Notes: generated by a model from the letters alone, not told the origin. A stretch of 64,000 bases of DNA from Epichloe hybrida (GCA_019022495.1 JAFEKR010000004.1:1550001-1614000), one strand, 5' to 3'. Positions 13,723 through 24,238 are shown, counted from the first letter of the stretch. Program-made: numbers and translations.

Positions 13723-14560
13723 ACTGCCCTCTTACGTTCAACGGTGGCATTATCTCGCTAGAGAATGATACTATTAAGATCTAGCAGAAAGGGCAGAGTG
13801 ACAAGTTAGAGTTAGTTCCAATGACCGACTCGAAGCGTAAATACGTTGAGCAGAGGGCCCGAGGCGCTTACATCGCCTTGATCTGCTAACTAGAGGCTTG
13901 CTTTGACCTATCCGTTGCTGCATAATACTAGGAGCTAACCCTAGAGGACGTAAAAGCCCTTAATTACTGCCTAAAGTGGCAGATAGATTACCCAGAGAGA
14001 GGTCTGATATTTATCCTAATTAACCTCGAGAAGATAAAGCTCTTTGCCTTTATAGATAGATCCTTTGCTAATAACTAGGACCTATCCTTATAACTAGGAT
14101 ATGTACTTGTCCTAGTAAACAAAGACTACACTAATAGTAAGTTTATAATTAAAGGTAATATTATGTACTTTAGCTTAATAAAGAGTAAGAGAGTTATGTA
14201 AAGCGTGCTTACCTTAGAAGTCTATGGTATAGTAGCTAGTGTTAATATAGCTTATGTAATTATAACTACCCTAAACTTAGTTACTAACTAACTAAAGCTC
14301 CTAAAGATCCTAGTTATTACATATATGGATTTATACTCCTTATATAAGTGCCTTATTAAGCTTAGTATAATGAAGGAGAAACGCCTAATAATTAATATTA
14401 TAGCCCTTTAATAGTTATATAAACGCTAAGAACTCTGTGAGGTCTAATGGATTAACAAAGAGGATAACCTAGCTAATACCTTTATAAAGGTATTACCTAA
14501 TAAGGCCCTTAAGAGCTTTATCTTAACTAACTAGATAACTATCTAAATAGAGGGATAGGT
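13705..14560 (+). pseudogene. A1 RT C-terminus and RNase H remnant
   Basis: After the deletion joint the frame reads the C-terminal end of copia RT (NGGIISLENDTIKI, then ELVPMTDSKRKYVEQRARGAY) and then RNase H from about 14030: LFAFIDRSFANN, LGYVLVLVN, the SLIKSKRV strand, LKL/SIMKEKRLIINI and a final EIEG-like tail near 14540. The catalytic Asp in the first RNase H strand is retained here (F-I-D). Stops are fewer before 13920 than after it. It cannot give an enzyme: it lacks the RT catalytic half. Confidence 0.8.
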
Positions 14561-15003
14561 TACTTATGTGTAATATATGCGTGGTAAGAGGAAAAGGTAA
14601 TTCTCTAGGAGGATAGCTATAGGGATAGGATAGTAATATGCGGGGGATTTACGCCCTTGTAGTTAATATCCCTAGGGCCACAACTAGGCCCTCCTAGTGG
14701 ACTATAGAAATTAATAGCGGTGCGTAGGAGGATAAAGGTGTTGCTGAGGAGGAGGAAGATGTTGTATACGCGCTATGGTGTGGTATATGTGTTGTTTTGA
14801 GGAAAGAAGGGATTCGGAAGGACTTACTTATCCTTACATAGGCTTATAGGCTAAGCGAGATTATTATTTCCCTTTTATTAGTAACTATATGCCTAGATAG
14901 GCTATGAGTTCTTTTCCTTATATCCCCTGTTAATTATATTCTTAATGTATTTATAACTTCGTGTTATAGCTCCTTTTACCTATAACTCAATTAATGCGGG
15001 GAT

Positions 15004-15153
15004 AACCCCTTTTCCCTTTATGTATTATAACTTCTAGCTTTTTACCTCTCTTTTCCTAGATAACGCAGCCTAGAATAGATAATCAATGATAATACTATTC
15101 TTCGGGCTCACGACTGTATTACACATTGAATTCAATACCCTGTGAATCCAACA
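15004..15153 (+). repeat. Partial 3' LTR of A1 (family A)
   Basis: Only the downstream half of the LTR is present, starting at the ACCCCTTTTCCC stretch and ending GAATCCAACA before the TSD CCTTT. Compared with A2 it also lacks about 26 bp (an AACTCAATTAATTATG-type segment) near 15058. A similar segment lies out of place just upstream at about 14985, inside a 55-bp stretch resembling the LTR in another order. The last 90 bp are almost unmutated. Confidence 0.85.
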
Positions 15154-16083
15154 CCTTTATTAGGCTTATTATTATCCTACCCTTTATAGGAGGTAAGGAA
15201 TGCCTAGAATCTCTTCTCTAAAGGGGGTATATAATATATTTTGCTAGCCTACTAGTAGTCTTTCTCCTTTTAATATTCTTTAGCAAAGTAATTAGAGAAC
15301 TAGCAGCCACTCTTGCCATATATAAAGTAGTATTTAGTGCTTAGCCTAGGGCTCCGTCCGTAATAACTTCCTTTGCTATAGGGGGATAATTACTATCTGT
15401 ACTAATAATTAGTAAATATAGCCTCTAGAGGGTCTCCTTATTAGGACTAAAAGTATTAGGAGGACTTCTTATTTAATTCTATAATAGTAATTACCTTATA
15501 AAGATCTCTAGTAAGACTCTTAAAGCCTGCGGAGTGTATATATTTTACTATCTAATATTTAGGCACACTAGCTATAGCGTTTAAGGCTTACTTATAGAGT
15601 TTAGTATCTATTATCTTAGTAAGGTATAGGCCTCTATGGATTTTCTTAAGGGTTAATAACATAATCTTAAGGCACTTAAGCTTACTTTTATTAGGGTTCT
15701 TCTTAATTATACTCTTTAGTGTTATACTACTTTACTTATAGTAATAGAATTACTAGTTGCTTTCTATCTTGAAGCGCTAATAGATTTAAGTAATTATTTC
15801 TTTATAGGAATAGGTATTCCTAAAGAGGTAATTAAGGTAGTATTGCTTAGTATTACCTATTAATATAATAGGGAAAGCCTTCTAATAATACGTTTAAGGA
15901 AGGTTAATTTTATTATACTTATTTTTAAAGAGTGTAATCTTTAGCGTTAAGAAGTTATATAGCTTTCTACTATAGTAGTTACTATCCTTATATATCTTCG
16001 TAAGCTCTGAGATTTTCTTTATAATCTAATCTTTAGAGGGGAATTGCTATAAAGGCATAATTTGTTATAAATAATAGTCTACT

Positions 16084-16285
16084 TGTGAGGCCCTACTCAC
16101 AACACCAGCGCGCCAGCGCACCACCAGGCGGGCGCACCACGCCCTAGGGCTAGGTCTACGTAATACTAGCAAGTCACTACCTATAAGTTAGTGACTTGCA
16201 CACATAATACACTTAGACCTAGCAAGCTTTAGTTAATATATAAATGCCCCTATACCTCTTACCTAGCTATCCCTTTATTCTTATA
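16084..16285 (+). repeat. 5' LTR of gypsy D
   Basis: 202 bp, TGTGAGGCCC...TTCTTATA (original end CACA). The first 70 bp are very G+C-rich and hardly mutated in this copy, whereas the end is more mutated than in the 3' copy. It contains an 11-bp perfect inverted repeat at 16169-16199. Confidence 0.94.
16169..16199. repeat. Hairpin-forming inverted repeat in the D LTR
   Basis: GCAAGTCACTA at 16169-16179 and TAGTGACTTGC at 16189-16199 are exact reverse complements with a 9-nt loop. The 3' LTR keeps the same pairing apart from RIP-type changes. In an LTR this could be an RNA stem or a protein-binding palindrome; nothing here decides which. Confidence 0.7.
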
Positions 16286-16389
16286 ATTCTAAAGCTTCTT
16301 CTACTAGCTACCTAAGAGTAATATAGGGGGGAGAATAACCTAATCTACTAGAACTATGCTATATATTACTTAGAATTAGCTAGATAATA

Positions 16390-17390
16390 GTAATACTATA
16401 GCTAGGGATATATCATGTTTTATAACCCTATCTAAAGCTATACCCTTTATTATAGTAGTAAAAAAGGTAGTGGTTAGGGAGCGAATTACCTAGCTTAAGT
16501 AACTTAAGGAACTATAGGATTAAGAAAAGAAGCTTACTAACTTAATATAATCTTATAGAGAACTAGTAAAAAGGGGCTAAAAGGATAGTTTATTCTTAAG
16601 CCTTAGTAGCTAAGAAGTTAAGGTCTAAAATATTATAAAACTCTAATACCTTATAAACCTATAGAAGTATAAGATATAGCTTAATAACCTTAACTATACC
16701 TTTAAGGGGGTAAAGAAGAAGTATTGCTAGGATAACCGAAAAATCCTCTTTGCACTTAACTATATATATATAAACTATTAGGCTAGATAGGACTAATACG
16801 TTAAAGAATAACTAGCTAATAGTTAGGATTATCCTAAGGATAACTAGGATAAGTTCTAAGACTAGACTCTTATGCTACTTAAAGACTCTGTAAGTTATAA
16901 TGTATAAATAGCTATGTAGCTAGAAAACATAAAGCAAAAGGAGGGCTAGAGTCCTATTAAGTTTAGTATTTACTTAGATTCGCTAGAGAAATACCTAGAA
17001 TACGCTCTAGAAAAGACCTGTGCTTTTATATTCTTTATGAAATTACTTCCTAACTTATAAGATTACATTAACCTACACGTGGAGATTACTAGTCTAATAT
17101 AAGAAGATATTATATAACTCGCCTAGTGATTCTAGGAGGTAATATTAAAGAATAAGCAAAAGCTAAATAATTTAGAAGAGAAGGGGCTATATAAGGTAGC
17201 TTAATACTAAAGACATAACTCCTTATAAGGGCATTGGCTAAATAGGGACTAAAGAGATAAGGATAAGGATAAGGAAAAGACCCTAGCTACCTATCTAAAT
17301 AATAATAGACTATAAGGAAGAAGATAGTACTTTAATTATAGTAGCATAGAGTATGTTATTTATAATTATAATAAGCTAAGGAAAGACTAG
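16390..17390 (+). pseudogene. D Gag remnant with CCHC knuckle
   Basis: The frame can be followed as a Ty3/gypsy Gag: a central part reading DSLEKYLEYALEKTCAFIF, then a charged region rich in KDKDKEK (about 17255-17280), then at 17328-17369 a segment Y-F-N-Y-x4-Y-x4-Y. Each Tyr stands where Cys or His is expected in C-x2-C-x4-H-x4-C; TGC-to-TAC/TAT and CAT-to-TAT are the changes RIP makes. Gag coats the RNA and builds the particle. Many in-frame TAG/TAA stops make it non-functional. Confidence 0.75.
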
Positions 17391-17439
17391 TAAGAGGGCT
17401 AGGAAAACTCCTAAAGGTAAAAGTAAAAGCCCTTACCTC

Positions 17440-17830
17440 TGCCTTAGACACTAGGGTACTACTAGGACGCTAATTCCACACACTAGTTACTATCCACGGG
17501 CATAAAGACATTAAAACAGTAGCGGATCTTAATAGTTACGCTAAGATTAACATTATAAGCGCCTAATTTACATAGACTTATAAGCTTAATTAGGCTAAGG
17601 CTATAATACCTATCTTAAAGGTAGTAAGGGCCCTAATAGTCCCCTAATATAGTGTCTATAAGGTGCCTATTTTAATTAAAGATTCACAGGGTAAAGAGAA
17701 AGACCTTAAGTTACTATGTATAGCTATTAATAAGGACCTAAGAGCAGAGGGAAGCCTTATATTAATTAGAATATATATACTTATAAAAGAATGCGTATAT
17801 CTTTACTTATACTTATAAGAATAGTAGTTT
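17440..17830 (+). pseudogene. D aspartic protease remnant
   Basis: Between the Gag knuckle and RT the frame reads ...VTIHGHKDIKTVADLNSYAKINIISA..., which fits the gypsy protease position and the usual D-S/T-G-A-x-x-N-x-I-S pattern with the Asp-Ser-Gly triad altered to L-N-S. The remainder ends ...LIKECVYLYLYL before the RT leader. The protease would cut the Gag-Pol polyprotein. The assignment depends mainly on order and the N-I-I-S strand. Confidence 0.5.
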
Positions 17831-17849
17831 AAAAAGAGAAAGGTAGCCT

Positions 17850-19340
17850 TTTTGCTACTAACTCCCTATAAGTTTGTAAAGGTAACGCGTGATAAGATAA
17901 TTATATATGCTATTATAGGTATAATAGAAGATAAGTTTGTCCCTCTTAAAGATAAAGAGGAGGCAAAAGTATATAAAACTATTAAAGATATCCTAGAGGA
18001 ACTACGCGAATTTAAAGATATGTTTATATTAGATAAGGTAGGGAGCCTCTTATTAAAGAAGTTAACTAACTATGTAATTAATCTTATACTAGGAGCTACA
18101 CCCCTATATAGACTAATCTATTCTCTCTCCTAAAGTAAACTTAGGGAGCTCTAGGAATATATTAATAATAACCTAAAGAAAGGCTAGATAAGACCCTTAA
18201 AGAGCCTAGCAGGCGTGCTTATCCTATTTGTGCTAAAGAAGGATAGAACACTATGGCTATGCGTTAACTATTAAGGACTTAATAAGGTAATATAGAAGAA
18301 TCGCTACGCTCTCCCCCTAATTTTAAAGATCCTTAATTAATGCTAAGGGGCCCGTTTCTTTTCTAAGATTAATATTAAGGACGTATACTACTGAATTTAC
18401 ATTAAAGAAGGTAATAAATAGAAGATAGCTTTTTACATATATTACAAGCACTATAAGTACCTTATAATACCTTTTAGGTTAATAAATACCCTAGCTACTT
18501 TCTAGAGTTATATCTATAAAGCGCTACATAGGCTAGTTAATACTATTTATATAATATACCTAGATAATATCTTAATCTTCTCTAAGATAAAGGAGGAGCA
18601 CACTAAATATATTAAGTAAGTTCTTAAACGTATAAGGTTAGCGGAGTTATATATAAAACCCTCTAAGTGCTCTTTCTATAAGGAATTAGTAGAATTCCTA
18701 GGGTTTATCCTCTTTATTAATAGGATATTAATAAATACTTACTAGGTTAATATAATTAGAGAATAGAAGGAGCTAATAAGTTTTAAGGATATATAGTTAT
18801 TTCTTAGGTTCTATAACTTTTACTAATGGTTTATTTATAGATACTTTAGAATTATAGCACCTCTTTACGTGTTAATAAAGGGTAGTTAAAATAGTATCTA
18901 GACTAGGAGGTTTATATTTAGAGAAAAGGAGCGGTTAGCGTTTAACTAGCTAAAAGATACCTTTTAGTAAGTGCCTTTACTCTGACACTATAACCTAAGT
19001 TAGGCAGTGCGTATTAAGACAAATGCCTTGATTTTTATAATAGTAGGAATCCTATCTTAGTAAGATAATAAGGGCTATTAGCATCTAGTAGCCTTTTAGT
19101 TAAGGAAGTTTATAAATACTAAACGTAACTATAGCATAGCTAATTAAGAGCTGCTTGCTATAGTAAAGTTATTTAAACACTAGTAATATTATATTAAAGG
19201 CGTAGAGATACCTATAGAGGTCCTATTAGACTATTATAACCTACAGACTTTTATAAGGTAGTAGAAGCTAAATAGAAGATAGGTATAATAGTGTATATTT
19301 CTCTGCCCTTTCTATTTTATAATTAAGCATAGACTAGGGA
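17850..19340 (+). pseudogene. D reverse transcriptase and RNase H remnant
   Basis: RT leader and fingers: FVLKKDRTLWLCVNY then GLNKVI (18226-18285). Palm active site about 18557-18583: Y-L-D-N-I-L-I-F-S, where Y-x-D-D is expected; the second catalytic Asp is now Asn, a GAT-to-AAT change typical of RIP. Then KPSKCSFYKELVEFLGFI and the connection segment (...PLYVLIKG). RNase H follows with VAFxLRKF and NYSIANEELLAIVKLFKHW at about 19120-19185. The enzyme would copy the RNA to DNA and remove the RNA strand. Dozens of stops and the lost Asp make it inactive. Confidence 0.9.
17852..18133 (+). pseudogene. Open fragment of D pol just before RT
   Basis: A 93-codon open stretch in the true coding frame of D, not an unrelated ORF. 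It reads ...EFKDMFILDKVGSLL, then the gypsy signature ...NLILGATPLYRLIYSLS, which in intact fungal gypsy elements is H-A-I-D-L-x-P-G-A-T-P-P-Y-G-P-I-Y-S-L-S immediately before the RT leader. The next codon is a stop and the frame continues as LRELxEYINNNLKKG. This joins protease to RT. It has stayed open by chance. Confidence 0.8.
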
Positions 19341-19879
19341 AGAGTAACCCCGCGGATATACCGTTAAGAAGGTCTGATTATAAGGGCAAACCTATATTAA
19401 ATAAGACGCTCCTACTAGAGCTTTAAAGGAAGATAGTAGATATCTTTGTAGTAGAAGAAGAAGTACTAATATATTAAAGAAGTTATAGCATAACACTAGT
19501 CTTAGAACCTACTAAGGCAAGAGTAGCCTAGGTAAAAGGCTAGTTAGCTACTATGAATCTAGTAATAGGTTAGCTAAACAAGGGTAATTTTAAGGAGAAG
19601 GTAGCATATGTTTAAGATATTAGTATAGTATAAGTAATTTAGGGGGCTATTATATTACTAAATCCCTACTAATCCACGGCAAATAAACTATTAATATAAC
19701 TACTATAGAAGGCATAGGACTAAGATTTAGATTTATAAAAGCGCGAAGGTAAGGTTAACTCCTAAGTAAAAGGGAGGGGAAAAGCTAGTCTATAGTTACG
19801 TAGCGTAAGGGGCCTCCTAATATACAAAGACTAGGTAGTTATTTCACAGGAGCCTATCTTATAATAGAAGCTTCTATAG

Positions 19880-20640
19880 CTATACTATAATAATCTATTA
19901 GCAGGTTACTTTAAGACTAAACATACTCTAGAGCTACTAAAATATTACTATTAGTGGCTAGCAATAAGTAAAGCTATTTCAGACTATATATCTAGCTATA
20001 GAGTATACTAGCGTGTTATAGTAAGATAGCACTACCCCTATAGAAGCCTTAAATTACTACTAATACCAAGGCAACTATAGGCGGAGATCTTAATAGACTT
20101 TATTATAGGTTTGCTACTAGTGTAGCTAGGTAAGCGAGAAACTGACGCAATCCTAGTGATTATAGACTAATTTACTAAGTACTCTATCTTCCTTCCTATA
20201 AAGACTATAATTAACATAGCTAAATTAGTAAAGTTATTTCACAAGGAGATTAAGCTATAATTTAGAGCGCCAGAGGGCATTATATCTAATAGAGGGTTAG
20301 TATTCATAAGCTAATTCTAGTTAGAGGTATGTTACTAGTTATATATAAAGCAGAGGCTTTTAATAGTGTTTTATCCCTAAACTAACAGGCAGATAGAGAG
20401 AATAAATTAGGTACTTAAGCATTACCTATAATATTTTATTAAAGAGAACTAATAACTATAGCTAAAGCTACTCCTAATAGCCTAATTTACATATAATAAT
20501 ACTATTAATAGGATAATAGGCTACTCCCCTAACTACACTCTTATAGGCTATTTACCTAAGTTTCGCCTTATTCTTAAGGGTAAGAATATAGAGGGGGAGG
20601 TCCTAGAGGCTTATATATATGTTAAAAAGCTATATAAGGT
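19880..20640 (+). pseudogene. D integrase remnant
   Basis: The zinc-binding HHCC region reads ...AGYFKTKHTLELLKYYYWL then YRVYQRV (Cys positions changed to Tyr/Ser). The core has the first Asp in IDFIIGL at about 20094-20115, the second motif as GIISNRGLVF at about 20278-20310 (D-R-G changed to N-R-G) and the third region YPxTNRQIERIN at about 20370-20410, where T-D-G-Q-T-E is usual. So two of the three acidic-site motifs are visibly altered. Integrase would insert the cDNA and make the 5-bp TSD seen at D's ends. Confidence 0.85.
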
Positions 20641-20959
20641 TAGGGAGAAACTAGCATATAACTAGGCAAGGGCCACTAAAGCGCAGGTAAAGTACTATAA
20701 CTAGAGATATTAGCTAATAACCTTAAAAAGAGAAGACTTAGTATTACTATTAGCAAAGAATATTAGGCTTAAGGACGTAAAATAAAAGCTAAACCTAAGA
20801 TTTATTAGGCTATTTTAGATACTTAATGCTATAGGTAAATAAGCGTACTAACTAGCACTACCTAATAAGTATAGCTAACTATATAATATATTTTACGTTA
20901 GCCTATTAGAGCTATAGAATTACTAGGAAGACGCCCTAGATAAGGATATACTAATACTA

Positions 20960-21125
20960 GACCTTAAAGATAATAATAATAAGTTTAAAGTTAAAGAAGT
21001 TAGGGATTATAGGAAGATATGTAAAGGTAACAAATACCTAGTAAAATAGAAGGGCTAGCTAAGCAAATATAATTAATAGGTAGCGTTAGAAGATATAGAA
21101 GGCACTTAACATATAATTTAAGCTT
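20960..21125 (+). pseudogene. D chromodomain remnant
   Basis: After integrase the frame reads VRDYRKICKGNKYLVKW (about 21000-21050), then GW.SKYN, then LEDIEGT and IIQAFY. This is a chromodomain: an E-x-I/V-x-D-x-R pattern, the Y-L-V-K-W-K-G strand and the W-x-x-x-x-N-L/I end. Chromoviruses use it to direct integration to methylated-histone chromatin. Its presence fits the heterochromatic setting, though D itself landed in another transposon. Confidence 0.8.
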
Positions 21126-21169
21126 TCTATTAAAGCAAAACAAGCAGAAAGCGTAGTAAGATGTGATTA

Positions 21170-22482
21170 AGTTATAAGTAATAAGGGATAAGGTAATTAC
21201 AAAAAAGGCCTAGCCTTATTAGCCGCTATTACACTTTAATTAAAACCCTTATTAGACTATTTACTAAATAACAAAAGAAAAGATGCCTATAAGGAGGGGA
21301 GTCTTATAGGAAACCCTTCTATAGTTGCCCCCTTATGTATTAAAATAACGCTATTATAAAGGAGGTACTTAGCGCCCTTACTCTTATCCTCCTAAACCGC
21401 TACCTCTATTACCTAGAAAAACTAGTGCTTTGCCACCCCCTAGGGCATAAATCCTAGATCATAATATTATAGCTATAAAGTCATTTTTCTCTTCTAGGAA
21501 TTATAATATATAGCGTAGTTTAGCTATAAAAGTTAGTAAATAAGTAGTAAAGGAGGAGTAATAACTTATAATCCCTAGGGTAGGGGTAGGATACATAGTA
21601 ACTAAAAGTTGCTAGCGTAAAATAATATACTAATTATACGCAGCTAAAGTAGCCTACCTAGGGAGTAAGTAAAGGTCTAGAGAATATATAATAAAACATA
21701 CCTAATAGACCTTAGTAGCCCTAGTTAAACTAAAGGAAACATAATAAGCTATATTAGCGTAATTAAACCCTAAAATAAGGTTTAGATAATAGGTGCTAAA
21801 ATAGCGGTGAGTTACCTTAGAAAACATATGATTATTAGGGTTATTAGGGTCCTAATTACTTAGGGCATCTATTAAAGTTTTTACCTAATTAAGGGCAGTA
21901 AGAAAATCTAGAAAATCCCCTCGTATAGTTAGCATTACCTAGAGAGATATAGGTAATTAAGGACTAAAAGAGCAGAGAATATAATGTACTTACTATCTTG
22001 TAAGTATTACTACATTTGACACACTAGACATAACGCTTTAAATATTTCCCTTTAATAATAGCGGTTAGTACGCTAGGGAATTAATAGTTAATCTAAGGGA
22101 TGTTAGGCTTAGCTAGAGGATTCTTCTTAAAGTCCGCGTAACCTATACGTAAATAATATATATAGGAACATTCTCTTAAATAAATATTAGGGATAGCTAT
22201 AATAATAACGCTCTTAACGCTTTCCCTATCTAATTCTATTCTAATAATAAGGCAAGTAGTAAAGGTAAAGTTATAGTAACTAATAATATAATAGTATCTA
22301 GAGAAAAGTTTACTATAGATAAGAAAGGGAAAAGTTAGTAATATAATAAGGAGTCATAGGTGAATTTATACTTAAACACTAATATTATTTATTATTGTTT
22401 TAGTATAGCTACTACTTAGTAAATAGCTATATAGTACCTACTAAAAGCTATTTAGGAGCCTGGCTAAAAGTAAGGGGGTAAT
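21170..22482 (-). pseudogene. Extra region of D after pol; possible minus-strand ORF remnant
   Basis: About 1.3 kb lie between the end of pol and the 3' LTR. On the minus strand, between about 22240 and 21600, one frame stays readable for about 200 codons with only scattered TAG/TAA stops: ...VKSVIIIAIPNIYLREC, then YADFKKNPLAKPNIP, then KGKYLKRYV.CVKCSNTYKIVS, ending near a YxLNLILGFNYANIAYYV stretch. It contains a C-x2-C pair that could be part of a small zinc site. I do not recognise the protein. It may be an accessory ORF, captured sequence or chance. Confidence 0.3.
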
Positions 22483-22684
22483 TATAAGGCCCTACTTATA
22501 ACACTAGCGCGCTAGCGCACTACTAGGCAGGCATATCACGCCCTAGGGCTAGGTTTACGTAACACTAGTAAGTTACTACCTATAAGTTAGTAACTCGCAC
22601 GCATAACACACTTAGACCTAGCAAGCTTCAGTTAATATACGAACGCCCCCATACCTCTTGCCTAGCTATCCCTTTGTTCTCACA
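22483..22684 (+). repeat. 3' LTR of gypsy D
   Basis: 202 bp, starting TATAAGGCCC (TGTG mutated to TATA) and ending GTTCTCACA. It is followed by the TSD CTACT at 22685-22689. Its end is less mutated than that of the 5' LTR, and its start is more mutated. Confidence 0.94.
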
Positions 22685-23977
22685 CTACTAGTTATTCTTA
22701 ATAATAATTATCTAGATAGAGCTGTTAATATGATAGGGATTGTTATAGGGGTTCTTATAAGGGTTTAAGCAATCTCTAGGGTTAGGGAAGGTTAATTTCT
22801 AGGGTAGGTTATTAGGGCTATTAATATTAAGGTTCTAGGGGTTTAGAAGATTATAGTCTTTCTTATAATCTTTCCTATGACTAAAGGGGTATTAAGGTTT
22901 AATAAAGCACTTCCTTAAGCGATGCTAGGATTGAATATCCTAGGCCTTGCCTAATAAGGACGCCGTAATCTCGTAAAGAATTACGTAATTCTCTAATAAC
23001 ATCCTTAGATACCCTTTTAAAGGTATCTTTAGACTAGCCTTTAAAGTCTTCTTAGAATAATTCCTATAGGTTATTATCTCTCTAACCTTAATACTCACTA
23101 AGGTTAATAAATCTTATAATTTAGTTATTAAGCTTAAGCTACATAGTAGTCTCTGGATCTAGCTTAATAGATTCTTTCTAATTACTAAAGAAGTTATAAG
23201 TAAGCTATTAAAGGCATAAAGGTAACTTATACTCTTAGGGTCTTTTAGGGGTAATAGTTAGAGCCTTGCTATTACTAGTAGCCTTTGCTCTTATGGAAGG
23301 TCTAGATTCCTCTGCTATTTTTACCTTATTAAAGGAAAAAGTAGTAATAGAAGTAAATTAATAAGGACAAAGAAAGCGGTAGAAGTGCTAAAAGTAAGCA
23401 AAAGCAATAAGAAAAATAACAATGAATTAATAGGAATTGCCCTTCCTGTTTTTTGTAAAAAGAAAGGAAGGAGGTAATCTCTCTTTCTTACTAATAAGTA
23501 TAGGGCGAATAGTACTAATAATAAAGGGGGCAAAAAACAAGCAGTAAATACTTGTGGGGAGAGATTTAAGATCTATTAGATAAAGGGAATATTTATAGAG
23601 AAGTTATAGATATGTTAGCTAGCTTAGCTAAGGTTATTTAACATTAGGTTTGAAATAAATGCCTTACGGTAATAGATTCGGTTAGTTAGTTAGTTTTCTC
23701 GTAATAGATAATAAAATTAACAATTGATAACAATATCCTAGATAGATATAACGAAGTTATATCCCTAAGCCTAAGGGTTAATAGATTAATTCCTTAGAAG
23801 CCTAACAAGCCTATAACTAGGATTCTAGTCTCTTCCTTTAGCACACTTATGCAGTTATGCCTCTCTACCGTAATAACCGTTACAGTATAATAAGAGGTAA
23901 TAGCAGTAGTATTTATAGAAATATCTTTTCTTATAATACCTAGCTTATTTATAGTTATAAAGTTAACTACTAATTAG

Positions 23978-24233
23978 TGTTAGATTCACCAAGGTCCTAT
24001 ATAGGTAATAAATCCCGTATAATTAAAGTTAATAATAGTTAGTTAGCTAGCTAGGAAAGAGAGAGAAGAGAGAGAAAGTCTAGATACTAGAAAAGTGGGC
24101 GAAATCCGTATATAGGGCATAAAAGGGGGTGGCGAATTAATGCAGCCAATCATATCGCGTGCATTGCGCTAGACCCACAATGAGTCTGGTCTTTGGCCAC
24201 GATTGAACCGATGAAGATCCGAAGGAATCAACA
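23978..24233 (-). repeat. 5' LTR of B1 (family B, alpha)
   Basis: 256 bp, TGTTAGATTC...GGAATCAACA in plus reading, followed by the TSD GAAAG (24234-24238). The last 100 bp (24130-24233) are almost unmutated and keep CpA and TpG sites. The flanking 13 bases to the left are the conserved CTAATTAGTAGTT motif in minus-strand reading. Confidence 0.93.
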
Positions 24234-24238
24234 GAAAG

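Larger units (their letters stand above)
11295..15153 (+). mobile_element. A1: internally deleted Ty1/copia element, family A
   Basis: Plus-strand A element inserted in B1 with TSD CCTTT (11290-11294 and 15154-15158). The 5' LTR is complete (11295-11603). The 3' LTR survives only as its last 150 bp or so, after a scrambled stretch. Comparison with A2 shows about 2.8 kb missing at about 13700: Gag sequence matching A2 up to about 37855 is joined to RT sequence matching A2 from about 40617. This removes the knuckle, protease, integrase and most of RT. The joint lies at a short shared AAGC. The element could not have moved by its own enzymes after the deletion. Confidence 0.92.
16084..22684 (+). 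mobile_element. D: Ty3/gypsy chromovirus-type retrotransposon
   Basis: Complete 6.6-kb plus-strand element in B1 with 202-bp LTRs (16084-16285, 22483-22684) and TSD CTACT (16079-16083, 22685-22689). Domain order is Gag with a CCHC knuckle, protease, RT, RNase H, integrase and chromodomain. RT before integrase is the gypsy order, and a C-terminal chromodomain defines chromoviruses. After pol there are about 1.3 kb before the 3' LTR, longer than usual. The two LTRs differ at about 29 of 202 positions, all transitions, so divergence is dominated by RIP. Confidence 0.95.
15159..23320 (-). pseudogene. B1 Gag remnant (split by D)
   Basis: Family B Gag on the minus strand in two parts, 22690-23320 (N-terminal) and 15159-16083 (C-terminal). 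It is collinear with B4 50670-52228. The readable frame begins with a basic, Ser/Lys/Arg-rich stretch (EESRPSIRAKAT in B4) and continues with a charged, helical region; no zinc knuckle is intact. The start codon cannot be fixed: upstream, 23321-23533, is a Leu-rich open stretch in the leader that I do not regard as coding. Confidence 0.65.
7163..24233 (-). mobile_element. B1: Ty1/copia element, family B (alpha), carrying A1 and D
   Basis: Complete minus-strand B element with LTRs at 7163-7418 (3') and 23978-24233 (5'), both 256 bp and alpha subtype, bounded by the TSD GAAAG. Its own sequence lies at 7163-11294, 15159-16083 and 22690-24233. A1 (11295-15153) interrupts the C-terminal Gag region and gypsy D (16084-22684) interrupts the middle of Gag. 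Without them the element would be about 6.6 kb, matching B4. Order from right to left: LTR, leader, Gag, protease, integrase, RT, RNase H, LTR. All frames are broken by RIP-type stops. Confidence 0.93.

Noticed and set aside
16237..16244. TATATAAA as promoter TATA box in the D 5' LTR
   Set aside because: The less mutated 3' LTR has TATACGAA at this place, so the box is a product of RIP.
23321..23533. Leu-rich 70-codon open frame on the coding strand of B1
   Set aside because: It lies in the leader before Gag and reflects T-rich composition; the corresponding stretch in B4 is broken by stops and it has no family resemblance.
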